From Pelecanus crispus (lineage: Eukaryota > Chordata > Aves > Pelecaniformes > Pelecanidae), in NCBI RefSeq assembly GCF_030463565.1, contig NC_134646.1:15652001-15716000 (forward strand): a stretch of DNA of 64,000 nucleotides. Reading direction: 5' to 3'. Positions 49,930 through 62,600 of the stretch are shown here, in pieces (position 1 is the stretch's first letter; each line of letters opens with the position of its first letter). The notes under the pieces are model-generated. The model was not told the DNA's origin, made no database searches, and was given only the letters and a program-made list of their open reading frames with translations. The position numbers were made by a program, and so were the translations under genes.

Positions 49930-50615
49930 ATGGACAAGATCCTGGAGGGGCTGGTGAGCTCGTCGCACCCGCTGCCGCTGAAGCGGGTGATCGTGCGGCG
50001 GGTGGTGGAGTCGGCGGAGACGCCGCTGAGCCAGGCGCAGTGCCGCGCCATGTTCGCCCTCAGCACCCGGCTGGTGCTGCAGGGCCCCGACCCCTTCCAG
50101 CGGCAGGTGGGGCGGCAGGTGCTGGAGGCCTACGGCCGCTACCACCGCGACGAGTTCGAGGCCTTCTTCAACCGCGGGCTCGTCCTCGGCCTCCTGCAGC
50201 GCGGCTACGGCGAGCTGAGCAACCGCGACCCCCGCCATCCTCGACTACATCCAGGCGGGGCTGCGCCTCATCATGAGCTGCCCCTCGGTGCTGGAGCTCT
50301 TCGAGCTGCTGCAGGTGGAGGCGCTGCGGCTGGTGTGCGAGCGGCCGGCGCCGCCGCTCTGCGCCCGCCTCTGCCAGCTGCTGGGCGACTTCCCGCAGTG
50401 CCTGCCCCGCGGCAGGAAGCTCTCGCTCGCCTTCTGCCAGCAGCTGGTCCGCAGCATCGCCCACTTCCAGAGCCAGGGCAGCCGGGAGGCCGAGCTGCGC
50501 CTCTACGTCTCGCAGGTGACGCAGGTCAGCGGGCTGCTGCGGAGCGTCTGGAAGGCCGAGCCCGACACGCTGCTGCCCTCCCTGCAGGAGCTCTTCGCCG
50601 TCATCTCGGCCGCCG
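49930..50615 (+). CDS. USP38: USP38 coding exon 1 (with a one-base frameshift)
   Basis: Starts at the ATG and ends ...GCCGCCG before gtgagc, leaving one base of a split codon that exon 2 completes as GAT. The protein follows USP38 through NRDP, then changes frame in the five-C run at 50229-50233. The expected AILDYI and LIMSCPSVL continue one frame over. Removing one C from the count gives 685 bases, which is exactly the phase needed for exon 2. Codon use is extremely GC-rich, in contrast to all later exons. Confidence 0.9.
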
Positions 50616-53600
50616 GTGAGCGCTGCCCGCCGGGGAGCGCGGCCGGGGGCCGGCGGGAGGGGCGCGGGCGCCTGAGGAGAGCGGCAGGGGGGCCGGCGGG
50701 AAGGAGACGGCCTCCTGCTAGCATGGCTCGCCTTGCAGGCCTTGGTTGTCTTGGAACCGTTGCTTCCTTGCCCAGGTACTGAAATGCAGCTTTTTGGCTA
50801 TCGAGGGAGCAAAGCCTCCCCCAGAGAAAAGGGGGAGAACTGGCGATGTATTCAGCTGCAGGGCAGCATGGTTTTTGGAAAAACTCCTGTTGCAATGCTT
50901 TAAAGGACATACCAGAACAAAGTTTTGGGTGTCCCGTTAGGAAAACCTAAAACTCTCAGTATCAAAAGCTGCTCTTCCTCCTTGCTCGCTCCAGAGGGAT
51001 ACCTTAGGTCTTAGAACCATTTAGTCTACAAAAGTGGGGTGTATGTAAGGAATATATAAAACTTGGGTGTCATAGGATTACTGCCTGAGTAATGTGGGTG
51101 CAATTGTAAATAGGTCCTTTGTGACCTCAAAAGTCTGTTAAGTACTGTATTAGCGGACGTTGGAAAGTGCCTTTGCTGTTGAGGCACCTGAGAAACTTAA
51201 CGCTATAACACTATACTTTGTCATAACTAGTATGGTTAGCAGGCAGTGGTTGAGATAGGATGTGGGAAACATCAGATGCCTTGGATCCCTAGGCTTAATA
51301 TCAAGTATGATAAACAATTGTATGGTACTTCTTTGTAGAAAAAAAACCCCGCTTCTCAGTTCCATTGAGGGTGGGGGAGGAAGTTGGCAGGTTGTCACTT
51401 TCTTGACAAAATGATGAACAAAAGGAGTTTGTAATTCAGTGCTATTCGTTTTCCTTAATCCATTGAAACTCTTTTGTTTTGTGATGATAGAATGTTAGAT
51501 GTAGGATAGACTCGTTGCCTCAAAATTTTACAACTATAGTGAAGTTGTAGGATAGAAGATAAAGCATATATTTCCTGTGGGGTTTTCTTTTTAGTTCCTT
51601 ACGTTGTCATGTTCAACTATTACAGATACTTCATTTGAACCTTCTGTTGCACTGGCAAGTCTCGTGCAGCACATACCATTACAGATGATTACAGTACTCA
51701 TCAGGAGCCTTACTACAGATCCAAATGTGAAAGATGCAAGTATGACTCAAGCTCTGTGCAGGTACCGTATTTCATTGTTAAGCGGGGAAAAGTCTCTTAT
51801 TCCTCCCTTTTTTGGAGTTATTTTTCACTTAGGTTCCATTAAAAAAACCTTACACAAACAAAACCATCAATCTCCCCCCTCCCCCCCCCCCCCCCCCCCC
51901 CACCTTGGAATGGTATTCCAAGTTACGCTGTTTAGCATGTTAAGGTAATATAGATTTGTGATGCTGCAGATGTTACTGGCATGGTTTCAGTTTAAGGTTG
52001 CTGCCTTCATTGCTAATGTAGCTTCTTTCTCATGCTTTGCTAGGGTGGATGAAGAAGAGGGTTAAATAGAAACTAAGAGGAAGCCAGCTGTGTTCCTTTT
52101 AGATGACATCTTATGTTCAGATCTCCCACCTTATAGGAGATGGCATAAATAGGAAACCACAGGGTTTACAGTCAAGCTGAGAAACAAGGCCTTGTTTTTA
52201 GAAGATCAACCTTTCTGCTGTTCCAAGAAGCAGAGTGGCACTCTCAGATAATTGTCTTACCTATCATCTCCTCCTCTGAAGAGAGGCAATGGTTAGAAAT
52301 GAGTTTTGCTGCTTAGTTTTGAGGTTTTTTTCTGCTTGGCTATCTTAATGACTCTTTAGTAGGATTCACAGTGGACGGCCTCTCTTTCCATCTTCACTCA
52401 AGCCTCCAGAGGTTTTTTGGATGTTCTTTGAATTATAGAAGAATAGGCAAAATGTAAAAACAATTGCATGTTATGCTTGTCGGTCATCTAAACATGAGTA
52501 AACATTGAGATTAATAGTACTGCTAACAGACAGTGATTCAGATTGCAGTCTTGGTTAGTGTCTTCAGATATGTGAATAATAGTGATGCAGAAAGATGACA
52601 ATGGGAGAAAGATGAAGACCTTGAAGTTCTTTGAATTATGTTTTTTTAAAGCCTGTGGAAGAAGCTGTTGTTGAGCACTGAAGGGTAGAAAAATGAGTAA
52701 AGCAGTTAAACAGGAGGCTGTTAGAAATTTGTATTGTTTTTAAAAAATTACTTCTAAAAAGTCTTTCAACTAAAAGAATTTAATGTCTGCTATATTATTA
52801 ACTACATCCATTTGAGTGTAGTGTAATACTTACACATTCATGTAGTGTAGCACTTGCATATCTTGGTGAAATACTAAGGTTTTTTCACACTGAAAACATT
52901 CCTCGTATTTACATTAAATTGAGAAGCCATATTTCATTTGAAAACATAATTAATGAGAAGAAGCAGCATTAATATTGTAATTTGGGGTAAGACATATTGT
53001 TTAGGGACTTCAAAAGAATCTGCTCGACTGAACAGATTTTAACAAAGCTGCAAGCCCAGTCTAAAATTCAGAGCTGGGACATTCAGAAGGATTTGTGCAT
53101 GTTACTTATTTGCCATGCTTATAATAATGTGCTGGTGATTAATTTTCATGTTAGTGTAATTTTAACATTTATGTTGTATTACTGGCTTCAACACAATTTG
53201 ATTGTATAATTGTGGCTTTAAAATGGCTTGTCTGTATGCCTCTGCTTAGGGAAGTAATGCAGTGCTGAGCTTTGGATGTAATAGGAGCTGTTATTGTCAA
53301 ATAAGTGCTCTTTCTTAATACTAGCCGTGTGTTGGTTTTTTCCCCTCTTGTTTTTGAAAGGGCAGTGCGATCTTACTTGCCTTGTTCGTTCTTTGAAGTA
53401 ATACTTGATTTTAAGAGCCTCTAGTTCTGTTCCATGGAACTAACTTTCTAGGTACCCCTTGTTATTTTTGTTTGTGGATACTCTCATGTCAACACTGTAT
53501 CCAGTTTCTTTTTCTACCTCTAGCAACCCTTTGCAGTAATTACTCTCTTCTGGCTTGAAGGATAATGCAGCTGGAATGTCTGGAGCACCAAATGACAATG

Positions 53601-56600
53601 TTGTCATCAGGCTTGCATCATTCCCAGGAGATTCAGAACTCCAGGCACAACAAGGTCTCCTGATGAGAGTCAGCAGACCTTTGGTGACTGCAAATTACAG
53701 ACTTTGTTGCTCACTTCCTAAGGATAACTCATGACACTGCAGAGACTGTCTAAAGATGAGCACAGATTAGTAAATAATCAGTAATTAGAAGATTAATACA
53801 TTGAATCTGTTCGGTGGGGGGTTATATTAGGCACATGTTCATCATATAAGAAAGAGTACTTGCTTTTTGGCATGATTGAGCTGTTCTTAATTGGCTTGGC
53901 TGTCTCATGAAGCCTTACCTGAAGCATCACTGAGGAAAAGCAGAAAATTGTTGAATCTCTTCTGGGATATATGACTACTTTAAGGTCTATTTCAGAGGTC
54001 TCAGAGGAAGTTGACTGCCTATACTCGGTATCCTGACAAGTATGCTTGTTTGCGCTTTAACCCAAGTATCTTTGTTAAGAGAAACTGAAAATTTTGCTAA
54101 GAAAAACTCCAGACATGACCCGGTCCTTTGCCCTGTTGCAAAAAATGTAAAATATTGTAAAAGTTGTTAATTTTTTGGGGGCGGTGCCTGGTAGTCTGAG
54201 GATCTTCTGTTGTTGTTTTGGTTTTTTTTTCTAATCTGAGGGATTTGCACCTGAGCTGCCAGATTCTTTGTCTGATGTGGCTAAGAAGATATTTTTGTGC
54301 AAGAAGTTACTGTCTGAGGTTGCACAGATTAATTTTTTTCTCTCCAGAGATCTCAGAAATACTGTCCTTGTTAGGCACATAGATGGATAGCAGACCTACT
54401 CATTTTAGGGTGATATGAGGCAGAAGGTCCTCTTGAGGCCTTTAAGGTTCTCTTAATCTGGTCAAACAGAAAAAACATCCCCTGTGTTTTTATTCATGAT
54501 CATCATGTCCCATATTAATATCTGCCTTTGTATTAAAAATGCAGTCATTGGTTGCAGCAGAACAGGAGCCAAGTAAATGCAATGCAGAGAGGATTTAGTA
54601 ATCAAAATATCTACTCTTCACCTACCAGATCTCAGATTTGATGTTTTTTAGGACAGTCTCAAACATGTCTGCAAGCTTACTTCTGTTTCATCTTCTGGCT
54701 TTTGTTTCTGTTCTTAAGAGCATTGACTCTGCTTTTAAGAGCAGAAACAGATTTTAAGGATGGGAATTCTATCTGTATCAATTATACAGAGAATGAGGCT
54801 TCTCTTTACAAGGCTAATCATACTGAAATGATAGTTGTTGTCCTATTAGTAACAATGTTGAATAGTTTAGTACTTAGTTATACTGACTAGAAATGACATA
54901 TGATGGCCCATCACATAACCAGAGCAATGGGATGGAACATGGGGAGCCCCAGCTCCCACCCAAAAGCCCTGTTTTTCATTTGGAGTTTGTGAGTCAGTGT
55001 GGTTAAAAGTGCACATAGTATAAAGATAGTAATCAGGTATTTTAGAACAGTGGTTCTAATGTAGGGGTCTACAGAATACACTTTACTTGTCTAAAAAGTT
55101 AATTAAGAAAACCAAATATATTGTCATTAGGGTTGAATTAACTGTGCAGGTGTTTGTGCCACTGCTGAAGAATACCAAGCCTACAAATTAGGGGGGGAAG
55201 GGGTTGAAGACAATAGGACTATGAGGTTTCGGATCTGTTTTTACATTAAGGTTAATTCTTTGTAGGCAGAAGCAGTTTTGGCCTACTTTTTTGATTCCCC
55301 ATTTTAGAAAGTATATGGAGAGGGTGCTCAGAATAAACATGTTTGAATTTAATATCTTGAGGAAATGAGAGCTGTGTGTAAATTCAGAGACAATGATTAT
55401 GATGTTGCCGTGTTTTTTCCCAAGGTTTTTTTTGTAGTGACATGGAAGAAACCTAGTAAGATCTGTGCTGGATTGTTAAAAAGGCAGTCCTAATGATTCC
55501 TTATTTTAGGGAAACCTTTGAATGTCTTACATGCAGATAGTACATGATTCTAAGATGCATGAATTTTAGAATGTGCATACTATACATTTTTCAGATCCAG
55601 ATTATAAACTCTATGTAAATTTTAGGTTGTTTATGGTAATACAGTGTGCCCAGAATGCATGTCTGGTGTTGCTGAAGACTGTGGTTTTCTTTTTAGTTTG
55701 GAATCTGAGGACCAAAACCCTGATTTCAGTCTGTTTGGAGCTCTTTTAATCTCCAGAAAGAGCGCAGGGGCTGATAGTTTTGCTTCAGATTGATAAACAC
55801 TGACTATGCCTATCAGTAGTGATAGTGACTGTTTATTAGACTGGTTACTGTTCAGTTCTGTGCTAGAATTTAGCCTCCTAAAATAATTAATCTTTATGAG
55901 GAGCTTTTTCAGAAAAGAAGAAAAACACCTCTAACTTCCTCCTTTCATTGAACTATAGAATAGAATCATGGTGTTATGTAGATTGAGTGGGGCCCTTTAG
56001 AAGTCACCTGGTCCAATCCTGCTTGAAGCAGGGCCAGCTTCAAAGTCAGACATTGTTGCTCAGGGCCTTGTCCTATCAAGTTCAGAGCTTTCTGCAAGGA
56101 CGGAGTCGCCTTGGCCTTACTGTGTAACTTGTTTCAATGTCTGGCCACTCTCATGGTGAAAAACTTTTACTTCCACTTAGTGGTGCCTCATCAGTTTGAA
56201 GAAGGGGATCTTGCAGGCACTTAAAGAAAATCCAAAATATTCTCAAGTGAAATCTCAGAAGAACAAAGACTAAATTTCATGGTTTAGCTGGTACTGCCTT
56301 ACAATATTGTCTGTGTCTTAGAGTTGTTTCAACTAATTTGCCTTGTCTGCCTTACGTAGCAGTGTAAGTTGTCTATTAATTTGGAAGGATAGAATACACC
56401 TATTTTCTGTTGCTGAATTTCACTGTATTTTCTAGGCACAGTTTAAGTACCTTCACTTTTCCTTTTTCTTGGCTGTAGTGAAGTTCTTCCTTTTGGGGCA
56501 CATGTAGACCCCAAGCTGCTGATAGCTATTTTAAGATCCTTCTAACACCTGCTGCAATGTATTTAAAGTTACTAGATTTTACCTTTTTAACTGAGAGTAT

Positions 56601-59600
56601 TTGAGTTGGCTTCCAGGAATGTAGTTCTAAGTTTAAGAGGCTTTCTTTTCAGATTTCAGCTTAATAGTTGGTTTTGGTCTGGTTTGGGGTGAAAGGTGTA
56701 GGAGGGGAGGTTCCCAGGTACAGGCACTTTTTCACCTTCAGTAGTAAGTTTTTGCCACAAAATAGAAGTGTTAGCTTAATGTCTGTAAACCTAGGGTTTG
56801 TATTCTTAGATAACAAGTAACAATAATATACATAATATTTAATATTATATGCTTATGTATTTCAGGGCGGGTTGTATTTACTTCTAATGTATTAAATAGA
56901 TCACTGTTAATTACAGAGTTAAATGACAAGATAAAATTATTTCACTACTTGCCTAACATTCTTGCATTGCTTCTTGTGAGTCCCTGTGTAACTATCTGGG
57001 TAATATAGAGAATCTTTTTGTTGAGATTAAAATTAGTGGCATATTGGGTTTTTTGTTTTATTTTTTTATTTTTCATTAATCTTTCAGAATGATTGACTGG
57101 CTGTCCTGGCCTCTGGCTCAGCATGTGGAAACATGGGTGATTGCACTGTTGAAAGGACTGGCTGCAGTCCAGAAATTTACCATCCTCATTGATGTCACTC
57201 TGCTTAAGATTGAATTGGTATGTTGGAAAAGAACATTCAAAATTGAAGGAGAGGGAAAGGAATTTGTAACAGCTATGCAATTGCATAGCATCTTTTGTAT
57301 TGCAACAGATATTATCTTCTTATTCTGCACAGATGATGTAAATGTATCTATAGTGTTCAGTTACATGTAATGATTCTGTCTGTTTCCAATGGTTGTGGAT
57401 TTGGAGATCTGTTTGCATTTTTACTGAAATAAATGTGGGTTTTTTTAGGTCTTTAATCGACTTTGGTTTCCTCTAGTGAGGCCTGGTGCCCTTGCTGTCC
57501 TTTCCCACATGTTACTTAGTTTTCAGCATTCTCCAGAAGCTTTTCATTTGGTAAGTTACTAAATAAATGGTTTTCACTGCTTTGAAATGTCATTCATACG
57601 TGATTTCTAAAGTGGGTGTAAAGACTAACAGAAGTGATGCGCTTGGATTTCCTCTTTGTTTCAAGGTTCCAGAATCAGATTTCTGTGGTTCACAGACCAC
57701 TAGGCTTTATAACTTCCAGGGTCAACCACTTAATCTGTAACTGGAAGCAAGCATTGTTCTTCCTGGTAGGTACATATTTCTGGCAGTAGTATCTGAGCAC
57801 TGCATTCTATCTTTGACGGTAATACTTCTGGAAATCCATTTTATGTGGTGTGAAGTCTGCTGATAAAGTTGGGCTGCAAGTAGACTTTCAAGCACAACTA
57901 TTTGGGGAAAACAGATAACTAGGTTATATATAGCAGATAATAGGTTATCCTGGATAGGTGCACAAGACCAAGAAGTACTTCACTTTAAGAAAGCTACACT
58001 ATCTGTGTTTCAGTGTACTTATGGGAAGACTGAAGGCTACTATTTTTAATGGCCACTCTTCAAAATACAGTTCACCAGTTAAAGCGGTAGATACTAGGGC
58101 ATGATGATGGCTGTTCGTATTAGTGCAGCAAGATGTATAGCGCCTTCCTTGTTCTCATACTCAGTGTTTAGCTTAAACTTTAAGTGAAATATGGGCCTTT
58201 CAGACTTAGCCATAGTAACAGCCTGGCACACTGTTTCTCTAAGCTGTCCCCAAGGCTCTTAGGCCTGAAGGGATATCAGACCATTTGATTAGTGTCAGAG
58301 TAATTGCCTTATGCCTGTTACACTGTTTTTTAATGATAGAAGTCTGAAGTTTTGCTCTCCTCCCTCTGCTGCCCTAATCTTGTCCTTGGATAGAAACTTG
58401 AGTCACAAATGAAAGAACCGAGTAGCCTTGAATATGCTCAAAATGTAAATATTTCATGTATTTACTGTCTTGCTTTTCTTCTTGGTTCCTGAGAGAGACA
58501 AAACATTCATGAGAAAAATGTAAAATATGAGAAGACTTATTCTAGAAATAGATGTTTGCTTTACAAGGAAAACTTCTACCATAGGCTGCATGCAGTACTG
58601 CATAAACATCTGTGTTCAGGACTTCATCATGACCATTTTCCCTCCATTTTAAACAACCTTCTTCGCTATCATTTTTTGAGCTACTGCTGTCATTTAATAT
58701 CCTGTAACATTTTCCTGCACTTAAACTACTTGTTGACTTTTTTATCATAAATGGTCTGAATGTAAAACGGTTAAAGGCGTATTTGATTAATATAAATGAA
58801 TTTATTGTGCAGTGCATCTGAGTTAACATTCCCCTTCCCTATGTTTGAGCATCATTAGCATATATGACTTGGGATTTTTATAGAAGAAAAACACTCTGTC
58901 TTGCACTTTACGTAGAACTTATAATGATGTGTACTATGGAATTCTAAAATCTACTCACGTATAACATTTTAATTCGACCTTAAGCCAGAAGTGATACTTC
59001 TGTATGTATTCAGTGTAACTTTCAGTATTATGCAGTATGCTGTAAGAATTTGGCTCTTAATTTGTGAGAGCTGAGAAGCTGTACTTCTTTTATTCTTCCT
59101 GTGTGCTTTGTCTGTGCAAAATTATCATATCTCAGATCTATTTTATACAGATCTCATTCTTGGAGCTCAATAGTTACTTTCTCATTGCTATGTGCCAAAA
59201 TGAAAGAGGGAAATTTTTCATTGCAACTTTCAACTGTTGACTTTGTAGTACACTGAACACTTAATCTTGGTGTTTTCATTTTTAAACAGTGAATATCTTG
59301 CTTGCCAAAAGAGTAGGTTTCTCCAAGACGTAAAAATATTCCTTATACTTAGAGAGCAACTGATATTTGAAAAAGTGGCAAATGAGTATTTTGCACCTGG
59401 CCCCTTTTACTTCGGTGTTTTGAAGTATAGTAGTTCTTGTTTACTTTCCTAAAATAAGGGTATTCTTATAATTTCTGTTCTGTATTTCATGTCTTTACTA
59501 CCAAACAATTTGTAAGCTAACTTGTGATGAGAAATTATTCCATCCACTTCTTTCACAGTTAATCCATTTTGATCTCTTGGAAGGTGACAGAGGTGTCTAA

Positions 59601-62600
59601 AATACTTTGGTTCACTGTGAGAAGTCCCTACTCTTTGGGACTGCATTGAAATAACTTTCTAGTTGATGTTTTAAGACTAATATAAAAAAAGTCTCATGCA
59701 TTTAAAAAATAGAGACAGAGCTGCGCTGAAGGAGGTGGAGTAAACGTTTCTGATTTATACACAATTTAAAATAGTAATGAATCTGAACTAATTCTCAAAT
59801 AGATTACCATATCTGTGGTAAGCTTTCTTTTGCTCATAGTAAATTACTGTCTTGGTTTACTGAGCCTAGCTCCCTCACTAGATGGAGCTGTGAGCCAGTT
59901 TCCATCTTGTAAACTGAAATAGCATGAATGTATTCATTGGCTTCAGATCCCAAGCATTAGATTCTGTTTAAGGGAAACTGAGAGGTTTGTTTTAAAAACT
60001 ATATCTGTGAAATTAGAACAGGATGCTGCATTGTTAGTGGTGGCACAAAAGCAAAATGTTTGCTGTTAATAGCCTTAATAAGTTGAGTACTTTGGACGCT
60101 TGACTGTTTAAAATCTTAACATGCATTTTCTATGTTCTTAAAGTTCCAAAACTTGACATGTGAGCTAAAGAGAGCATTGAATAATTAATTGTGCTGTTTG
60201 AAAATTGTCATGAGTAAAGAATAATGCAGATTTCTTAAGTCATTGTTTCTCAACCACTTCTTATTTAAAAACAAAATGTCCCCTGTCATTTGGCATGTGT
60301 AAAATGGTAAAGTTGTTTGTAGATGAAAAAAACTGGGAAAATGCAATTAACACCCTTTTTTTGTTTGTTTGTTTTCCCATTCAGATTGTCCCACATGTGG
60401 TCGGTTTGGTTCACTCCTTCAAAAGAGATGGCTTACCTTCCAGTACTGCCTTTTTGATGCAGTTGACTGAGTTGATACACTGTATGATGTATCATTATTC
60501 AGGATTTCCAGAGCTCTATGAACCCATTCTGGAAGCTGTTAAGGTATATTAAGAGGGTGGAATGGTTTGGGTTTTTTTCCTAAATATGAAGGCTATAGTC
60601 CCATAGATCTAAATTATTCAGAACTTCTGCTAGGAGGAGGGAGCTAACCACATAATCTAATGTCAATTCTAGCTGTGTTTGGAATATGCTAGAAAAATTG
60701 TCCTGAGGGTCTATGGTATGATTATAGCAGGCTTTAAGAAAAGCCTGAAATGAGATCCTTTATTAAAAGTACAATCTAATTTCTTAAGCCTCATTTAACT
60801 ATTAATATACTTTTGTAAGGTTTATTCTAGGCATTTCACTTCAACCCAAGCTAGAAACTGTAACCCTTCGAATATAAGTTCAGAGCACTGATAGTATTGA
60901 AGAGAGGTAGGTTGTGAGGAGTACTTGGTATGGTATTAATCTTTGGCTAGCTCCAAACCACTGTTACTAAGCGCTGCCTCTTAAGACTGCAGTCAGTATT
61001 GCATGCTTCTGTGGGTAAAGGATGCTAGCCTATGCTGTTTCAAAGCAAAATTTGGCTTTTTTAGATAAATATTTAAGTACATAATGCACTTAAAATAAAT
61101 TTAACAAAAAAAACCCACCCAAAAAAATCCCCCCCGCCCCCAAAAAGAAAAAACCCACCCCAAAACAAGTAAAATTAAAAAAAAATATATAAAACCAAAA
61201 AAACCTCACAAAAAACCCACTTGGGTATTACTGCCTGATTTTATAGCAGCCGTATTGTAGTTAAATATTTTGACACTTAAAACCCCTGTCGATTTAATTC
61301 CAAGTATTCTGGACTTTATTCTTTCATTCTTACATTTTGATTTGACAGAGCAGGAATGTATTTCTGGCAGAATAGAGGATGCTTTAGGGGTCTATTAAAG
61401 CTTGAAATTTGAGAGGTAGTTTTTTGTGGCAGAAAGGATTCTGTCAATATGCAGGTCAAAGTTGGCCACCAGCCCCTGATTCCTGCAATTTGAGTGTTGA
61501 GTAAAGAAAGCTTTGAAGAAGAGGGCTTGGGGGGGTTGTATCTTCTAGGCTGTCAGGGATAGCAACACCTTGAAGGAGAGTACAGGAGGAAGTGAAGATA
61601 TAAGACTGCTGAATGGCAGGACCTATTATAAAAACGAATACAAAGACCTATTAAGTGTGTTAAATGTTTCTCTTGTAGGATATGCCCAAACCCACTGAAG
61701 AGAAGATTAAGCTGATTCTCAGTCAGAGTGCCTGGACTTCTCAATCCAGTTCATTGCCATCTTGTTTATCTAGACTTTCTGGAAAATCTGAAACTGGGAA
61801 GACGGGTCTAATTAATCTAGGAAATACTTGCTACATGAACAGTGTTATTCAGGCACTTTTTATGGCTACAGAGTAAGTTCTTTTCAACAGCTCTCTTAAT
61901 TGCAAATTAACTATTGCAGTTGTTGCATTATTGCTTTTCACAGAATATGAACATGTCCTGGGGTGTCTCAGCTTGCTAGAGCTGAGTGGGTTTCTCTGCA
62001 CTCAGTTACTGATTGCTTTATTAATGTCCAGCTCTGTGAAACTGCAATTTTAGCCATTAAAAAACCTGATCCTTCTGTCCAGTATCAAAAGACAAGTCCC
62101 TTTTTCCCTCACTCTCCTTGCTTCCTTCAGTACTGTAAAAGTTTATGGTGATGCTTTTGTTATAATCTGGAAGCTATTGGAAAAGAATTTGTCTGTCTAT
62201 AGCGCATTCTTACACATTTAAATGTTTAAAGAAATATTTTTTTTTTGCAGTGTTAGTTCCTACTGTACAGTAGTTTTGCATCTGCACTAGAGCAGAATCC
62301 AGGTATTGAATGGAAGTGTTACATGTTTTGTTTTCTTTCAAATTGAAGTAATTATCAGAGTTGGAATGATAACTGCATTGTTGTTAGAAATCTAGCAAGG
62401 AAACTAATGTTTATCTCTCTTTTTTCAGTTTCAGAAGACATGTTTTATCTCTGAATCTAAATGGGTGTAATTCACTAATGAGAAAATTACAGCATCTTTT
62501 TGCATTTTTGGCCCATACCCAGGTATGTCATTTATTTCATCTGCTGTTCTTTAAGCCTAGATCTATATACCAAAATTTGGGATCAAACATGATGCCATCC

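Larger units (their letters stand above)
49290..50720. promoter_or_regulatory. CpG-island promoter region of USP38
   Basis: Base composition changes abruptly from AT-rich to very GC-rich with dense CpG, covering the upstream flank, the 5' UTR, all of coding exon 1 and the start of intron 1. This is typical of a broadly expressed vertebrate gene. Long overlapping frames here on both strands are by-products of the composition. The transcription start itself cannot be fixed from sequence. It should lie between the motif cluster at 49528-49674 and the ATG at 49930. Confidence 0.85.
51762..57087 (+). other. USP38 intron 2 (5,326 bp)
   Basis: Begins gtaccg and ends ctttcag. It contains a 21-base poly-C run (51881-51901) and an old antisense CR1 (55956-56175). 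No other gene or exon was recognised. Confidence 0.85.

Noticed and set aside
49266..50276. A 336-codon frame overlapping USP38 exon 1, and long frames on the opposite strand (49488-50238)
   Set aside because: They are Arg/Ala/Pro/Gly-rich products of the CpG-island composition, in other frames than the recognised USP38 reading.
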